Translations under genes and position numbers: made by a program
Shown here: one piece after another, positions 60,690 through 64,000 of the stretch
How the letters are laid out: the number at the start of each line of letters is the position of its first letter
Position numbering within the stretch: the stretch's first letter is position 1
The notes under the pieces: generated by a model
What the model was told of the DNA's origin: nothing
Databases searched by the model: none
The model's input: only the letters and a program-made list of their open reading frames with translations
Source: Liolophura sinensis
Lineage: Eukaryota > Mollusca > Polyplacophora > Chitonida > Chitonidae
DNA: 64,000 nt
Direction of reading: 5' to 3'
Assembly: GCF_032854445.1 (NCBI RefSeq)
Contig: NC_088305.1
Span: 31,523,645 to 31,587,644, forward strand

Positions 60690-61800
60690 ATCATGAAGCA
60701 GAGCGCTAGAGATTCTGGGCGGTCTGTCCATATTTACTAACAAGAGAATTATACTCATTGTAAAACTAAGAAACTTGGAGTGAAGGTGTTTACTGGAATA
60801 ACCTTGACACACCAGCTTTTGCCGTGATAATTTGTGACGTTGATTGAAATCGTCACACAACACACAGGATCTAACAAATGGTACAAGGCGAGACATGTAC
60901 ACGCCATATGCAGTACTTGGGTATATTGCTATCCAACTTCGAATAATTTACAATGTAAAAAGCGAAACTATCCCTCTTGTAATAAAGTCTAGGAGAGACT
61001 AAACCGTTTTGGTCTTTGTACGAATATAGGTCCAGCTAGCATGAAGCATCTGTACAGTCTGTGGTTTCCTTTAACTCCGGCGAAGGTGGGTAAATCTCTT
61101 TCACAGCCTTTGGTATATATGGATTGTTTAAAGCCAGCAGATCATCAATTTACCTTTTCGTGGCAGAGAAAGATCGGGCCTGGTGAGGATTACTCCTTAA
61201 TAGTTTCTGCATATATTATTCATATGAGAACAGGTATAGGTCAACCAAAAGGGGGCAGAATTTCTACCCATCAGAATGCCTATACACTGTTCATATATGG
61301 TTTCCACGAATTTCAAATAAATGTTATTGATGAGAAATTCAAGCAACTCAATGAACATGGAAACATCCCGTGAATGGTAACCCTTGTATGTAGTGGAACT
61401 CAAGGATTTGTTGTCTCTGACGCAATATAGCGGTGACCGATTTGATTAAACTCCGAAACAATTAGTGACGAAATTCTATCTATTACATCTGTGTGAGGAA
61501 TCGTAGTATAGAGAGTGGAGAAATTCCAAGTAAATATGTTCATATACTATACTTGTCTTCGAGCGTCTAGTTCTTCAATGAGACGTTTAGAGTTTTTAAG
61601 TATCCACATACAGTTGACGTCTTAAATTTTGGCAAGTGCACGACAGTAGCGGTTTCAAAACTACTGTATTTCTTAAAGTGCGTTCGTTATGAGAGTGGAT
61701 ACACGTTTGGTGGTACAGCTTTTTGATCCTGTAATATAGCGAGCTATCCAGGGGACTTGAATCATTTTTGGAATCCAGTGTTATGTTAAGTTGTGGCATG
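60690..61800 (-). pseudogene. Penelope-like element reverse transcriptase relic
   Basis: On the minus strand, in order from 61620 downwards in shifting frames: CMWILKNSKRLIEELDARRQ; TWNFSTLYTTIPHTDVIDRI (motif A, with Asn where the catalytic Asp is expected); FLINNIYLKFVETIYEQCIG then ILMGRNSAPF (61255-61345); IDDLLALNNPYIPKAVKEIY (about 61080-61145), where the YIDD Tyr codon has become a stop; RDSFAFYIVNYSKLDSNIPK; VSRLVPFVRSCVLCDDFNQR; HKLSRQKLVCQGYSSKHLH (60612-60902 frame). The FSTLYTT, GIPMG-like and late YDKRDDF-like blocks fit the Penelope-like family known in many animals. No GIY-YIG endonuclease was seen. Confidence 0.8.
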
Positions 61801-61920
61801 TCAGTGTGTCGGGAAGGCTATTTGAGGAAAGACTCAAAAGTTGAGGAAAGTTTTTACAATAGTTCCTCCAGAGTATACGTCTTTATGGAATATGTCGATA
61901 TTGCTGCAGTTCTTGTGATA

Positions 61921-62065
61921 TTAAAGGAGAAGAAAACTTAAAAACATGGCACTATAGGCTGAAAAAAGCACATTTTTTGCTATCTGGTGGTGCCTGCTGC
62001 ATAATTTTGCGATTTTTCCTCGCCATACACGTAAAGTCTGAAAACTGCAAAGCTGGCATAAATCG
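61921..62065 (-). repeat. Unknown dispersed repeat, inverted partner of 37821-37962
   Basis: Its reverse complement runs 'cgatttatgccagctttgc' to 'gtttttaagttttcttctcc' in the same order as 37821-37962, with about 15-20% differences, mostly in the middle. It lies between the Penelope-like relic and the 39-bp array and might be part of either neighbouring element, but the other copy has neither neighbour. Confidence 0.85.
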
Positions 62066-62086
62066 TCGATCCCGTCCGAGGGCTAG

Positions 62087-62202
62087 TAATTACTGCACGT
62101 GGACGTGGTGTCGGAAAAAGGATCCTAATTACTGCACGTGGACGTGGTGTCGGAAAAAGGATCCTAATTACTGCACGTGGACTAGGTGTCGGAAGAAGGA
62201 TT
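62087..62202 (+). repeat. 39-bp tandem repeat, 3 units
   Basis: Three units of 'taattactgcacgtggacgt' plus 'ggtgtcggaaaaaggatcc'. The plus frame reads NYCTWTWCRKKDP per unit (13 codons), inside a 95-codon frame 61977-62264 that I do not regard as a gene. Confidence 0.9.
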
Positions 62203-62291
62203 CCTCACAGAGCCAACTCTTCAACCGTTTGAACGAGCGAGCCTCCCGGATTTTGGACGTGTAGATACTTGTGTTTTACACAAAGAGGTGC

Positions 62292-62850
62292 ATGTCAAAT
62301 AACTTGACGTTAAACCGCTGCTTTGTCCAGCAATGTCTGGACTGGAAAACACAACAGCTGTCAAAACAACAACACGTCAAATAACTTGTTAAACCGCTGC
62401 TTGGTCCAGTAAGATCTGGACTGGAAAACACAACGGCTGTCAAAACAACAACACGTCAAATAACTTGACGTTAAACCGCTGCTTGGTCCAGTAAGATCTG
62501 GACTGGAAAACACAACAGCTGTCAAAACAACAACATGTCATATAACTTGATGTTAAACCGCTGCTTGGTCCAGTAATGTCTCGACTGGAAAACACAACGG
62601 CTGTCAAAACAATAACATGTCAAATAACTTGATGTTAAGCCGCTGCTTGATCCAGCAATGTCTGGACTGGAAAACACAACAGCTGTCAACACAACAACAT
62701 GTCAAATAACTAGACGTTAAACCGCTGTTTGGTCCAGGAAGATCTGGACTGGAAAACACAACAGCTGTCAAAACAATAACATGTCAAATAACCTGGCGTT
62801 AAACCGCTGCTTGGTCCGGTAAGATCTGGACTTGAAAACACACCAGCTGT
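62292..62850 (+). repeat. 82-bp minisatellite, about 6.8 units
   Basis: The unit joins 'aataacttgacgttaaaccg', 'ctgcttggtccagtaagatc', 'tggactggaaaacacaacag', 'ctgtcaaaacaacaacatgt' and 'ca'. One unit lacks 'gacg' before 'ttaaac'. It contains the inverted words 'ggtccag' and 'ctggac'. Confidence 0.93.
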
Positions 62851-62862
62851 GGTTGTGTGCTT

Positions 62863-62881
62863 GGGGGGGGGGGGGGGGGGG
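62863..62881 (+). repeat. 19-base G run
   Basis: An uninterrupted G run directly after the 82-bp array. It can form stacked G structures and is a likely sequencing or assembly weak point. Confidence 0.8.
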
Positions 62882-63727
62882 AGGTACACTGCGAATTTGA
62901 AGCATTTACATGAACAGTTAGGGAAAACCCTAACTCAGGTAAACTGACAGTTGTTCGTACAGTTGTTCGTTCGTTTTTTTATGTAGTTTTGGTGCAATAC
63001 ACATTAAATTAAACTAGCTTAAACACTTTTATGTAACACAGCTATCTGTTCTGGGACACCTATTGAAGTTTAAATTTTCATTATTTTTCTTTCGTATTTT
63101 TGAAAGCTGTGAAAAGAAAAGTTTTTATTGGATGTTGTTCAAATTTGGTGATTTAAGGAACAAGGTCGCCATGCAAACTTTGGCCGTTTTTGGTTAAGTT
63201 TGGTGACGCGACATGTTCGGCCATCTGAATTTTAATCAAAACCTTTAAAATTCTTCCTCTCAAGAACCAACAAACGGACTCTTTTGGAATTTAATATATT
63301 TGTAGCGTGATCCCAGATAGACCAAGTTTGACATGCACTGAAAAACTTTGGACGTTTGCCATTGGTTGAGCTTATGATGTCATAAACAGTGTCAAAGTTT
63401 GATAATGTTTTAATGTATCCCGAATCTGCTTTCTGATTTTGCCTATCTTTGTAACTTTTTGAGATATGGTCAAAACCTTTTTTTAGTCAGGTAATTTCAA
63501 TGGCCTCAAAAACTACGAAAGCTACAAATCTGATCTGAGGCTTCACCAAATTGTAACCTAAGACATATAGTTTCTGGTGCATGCCAACGAATTTGAGCCA
63601 CGATTTATAGTTTTCTCGCTAGAAATATTTAAATGACACCATCCTATTTCCGAAATAGAAATGTAAGCCTGTGCATTTAACATCCACGATGGACGTAACT
63701 GTGTACTGTGTGCTGTAGGTAACCTAC
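62882..63727. other. Non-repetitive stretch, nothing recognised
   Basis: AT-rich, with no recognised element. Confidence 0.4.
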
Positions 63728-63839
63728 CGTACAGGTTGGCCACCTCTTGCTCAAACCGAGAAATAAACAACTCTCGCTCCTCTCCACACCAATCAACGGA
63801 CAACTTTGAATGTTTGCACGCAAAGCCAGCCCTGTTCAC
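63728..63839 (-). CDS. Possible first exon, unrecognised
   Basis: Minus-strand ATG at 63839 opens MNRAGFACKHSKLSVDWCGE then ERELFISRFEQEVANLY. A consensus-like splice donor (acg|gtaggt) follows at 63728/63727. The frame itself stays open for 93 codons. The remainder of the gene is not visible, so this is a weak candidate. Confidence 0.2.
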
Positions 63840-64000
63840 AATGCATCATGGGTAATCCTCAACAATCCCGACTGCATTCCCCCATACCCCCTTCTTTCAA
63901 AGCCATGGCGAAATATACCAAAAATGTCAATCCACACATGTATCTTGAGTCATGACGAGCCCAAAACATGTTACTCTTATTAGGTCAAATTTAACCGTTA
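63840..64000. other. Window end, nothing recognised
   Basis: No feature supported. Confidence 0.3.

Overview
This window looks like eukaryotic, probably molluscan and most likely bivalve, nuclear DNA. Three things point that way. It carries many copies of a tRNA-derived SINE that ends in a 'cggcgtaaaacaccaatc' segment plus an (AAAT)n tail. It carries a second SINE group with a 'gtttaacgtcgtactcaac' core. Both sequence types are, to my knowledge, abundant in bivalve and other molluscan genomes. There are no prokaryotic gene arrays, no operon-like spacing, and almost no long open frames outside tandem repeats. The taxon is an inference and was not searched.

I find no host gene that I can name. 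About a third of the window (roughly 23 kb by my count of array lengths) is tandem repeat, in about 18 separate arrays. From left to right: a 55-bp array inside an ~820-bp duplication (0-1 kb), a 60-bp array (2 kb), two 41-bp arrays (4.5 and 5.3 kb), a 65-bp array (5.5-6.7 kb), a 69-bp array of about 93 units (7.1-13.5 kb), an 11-bp array of about 173 units (14.3-16.2 kb), a 22-bp array with CRE-like half sites (18.0 kb), a 17-bp array (22.3-24.3 kb), a 61-bp array of about 79 units (25.7-30.5 kb), a 31-bp array (32.4 kb), a degenerate ~28-bp array (35.4-36.1 kb), a 48-bp array (41.8 kb), a 22-bp array (42.8 kb), a (GT)n tract (43.8 kb), a 66-bp array (47.1-48.0 kb), and 39-bp and 82-bp arrays (62.1-62.9 kb). 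Nearly all long open frames in the window are by-products of these arrays.

The only recognisable protein-coding sequence is dead transposon coding sequence. It comprises a FLYWCH/MULE-type transposase (31.9-33.0 kb, + strand), a non-LTR retrotransposon with ORF1 and endonuclease/reverse transcriptase remnants (51.4-55.2 kb, + strand), and a Penelope-like reverse transcriptase (60.7-61.8 kb, - strand). Three local SINE families (here called A, B and C) contribute at least 15 copies, some with clear target-site duplications.

The most interesting theme is that minisatellites here seem to grow out of mobile-element sequence. The 31-bp array is an expansion of codons inside the MULE transposase, with reading frame preserved into both flanks. 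The 17-bp array looks like an expansion of the tRNA-like head of SINE A, and it still abuts a remnant of that SINE. Other points worth checking are a degenerate 2A-like motif at the start of the LINE ORF2, a ~145-bp inverted pair of an unknown dispersed repeat 24 kb apart, a second unknown repeat linked to SINE A in both its copies, twin CRE sites spaced 10 bp, and one strong CTCF-like site. Four short frames outside repeats are listed as weak candidate exons.
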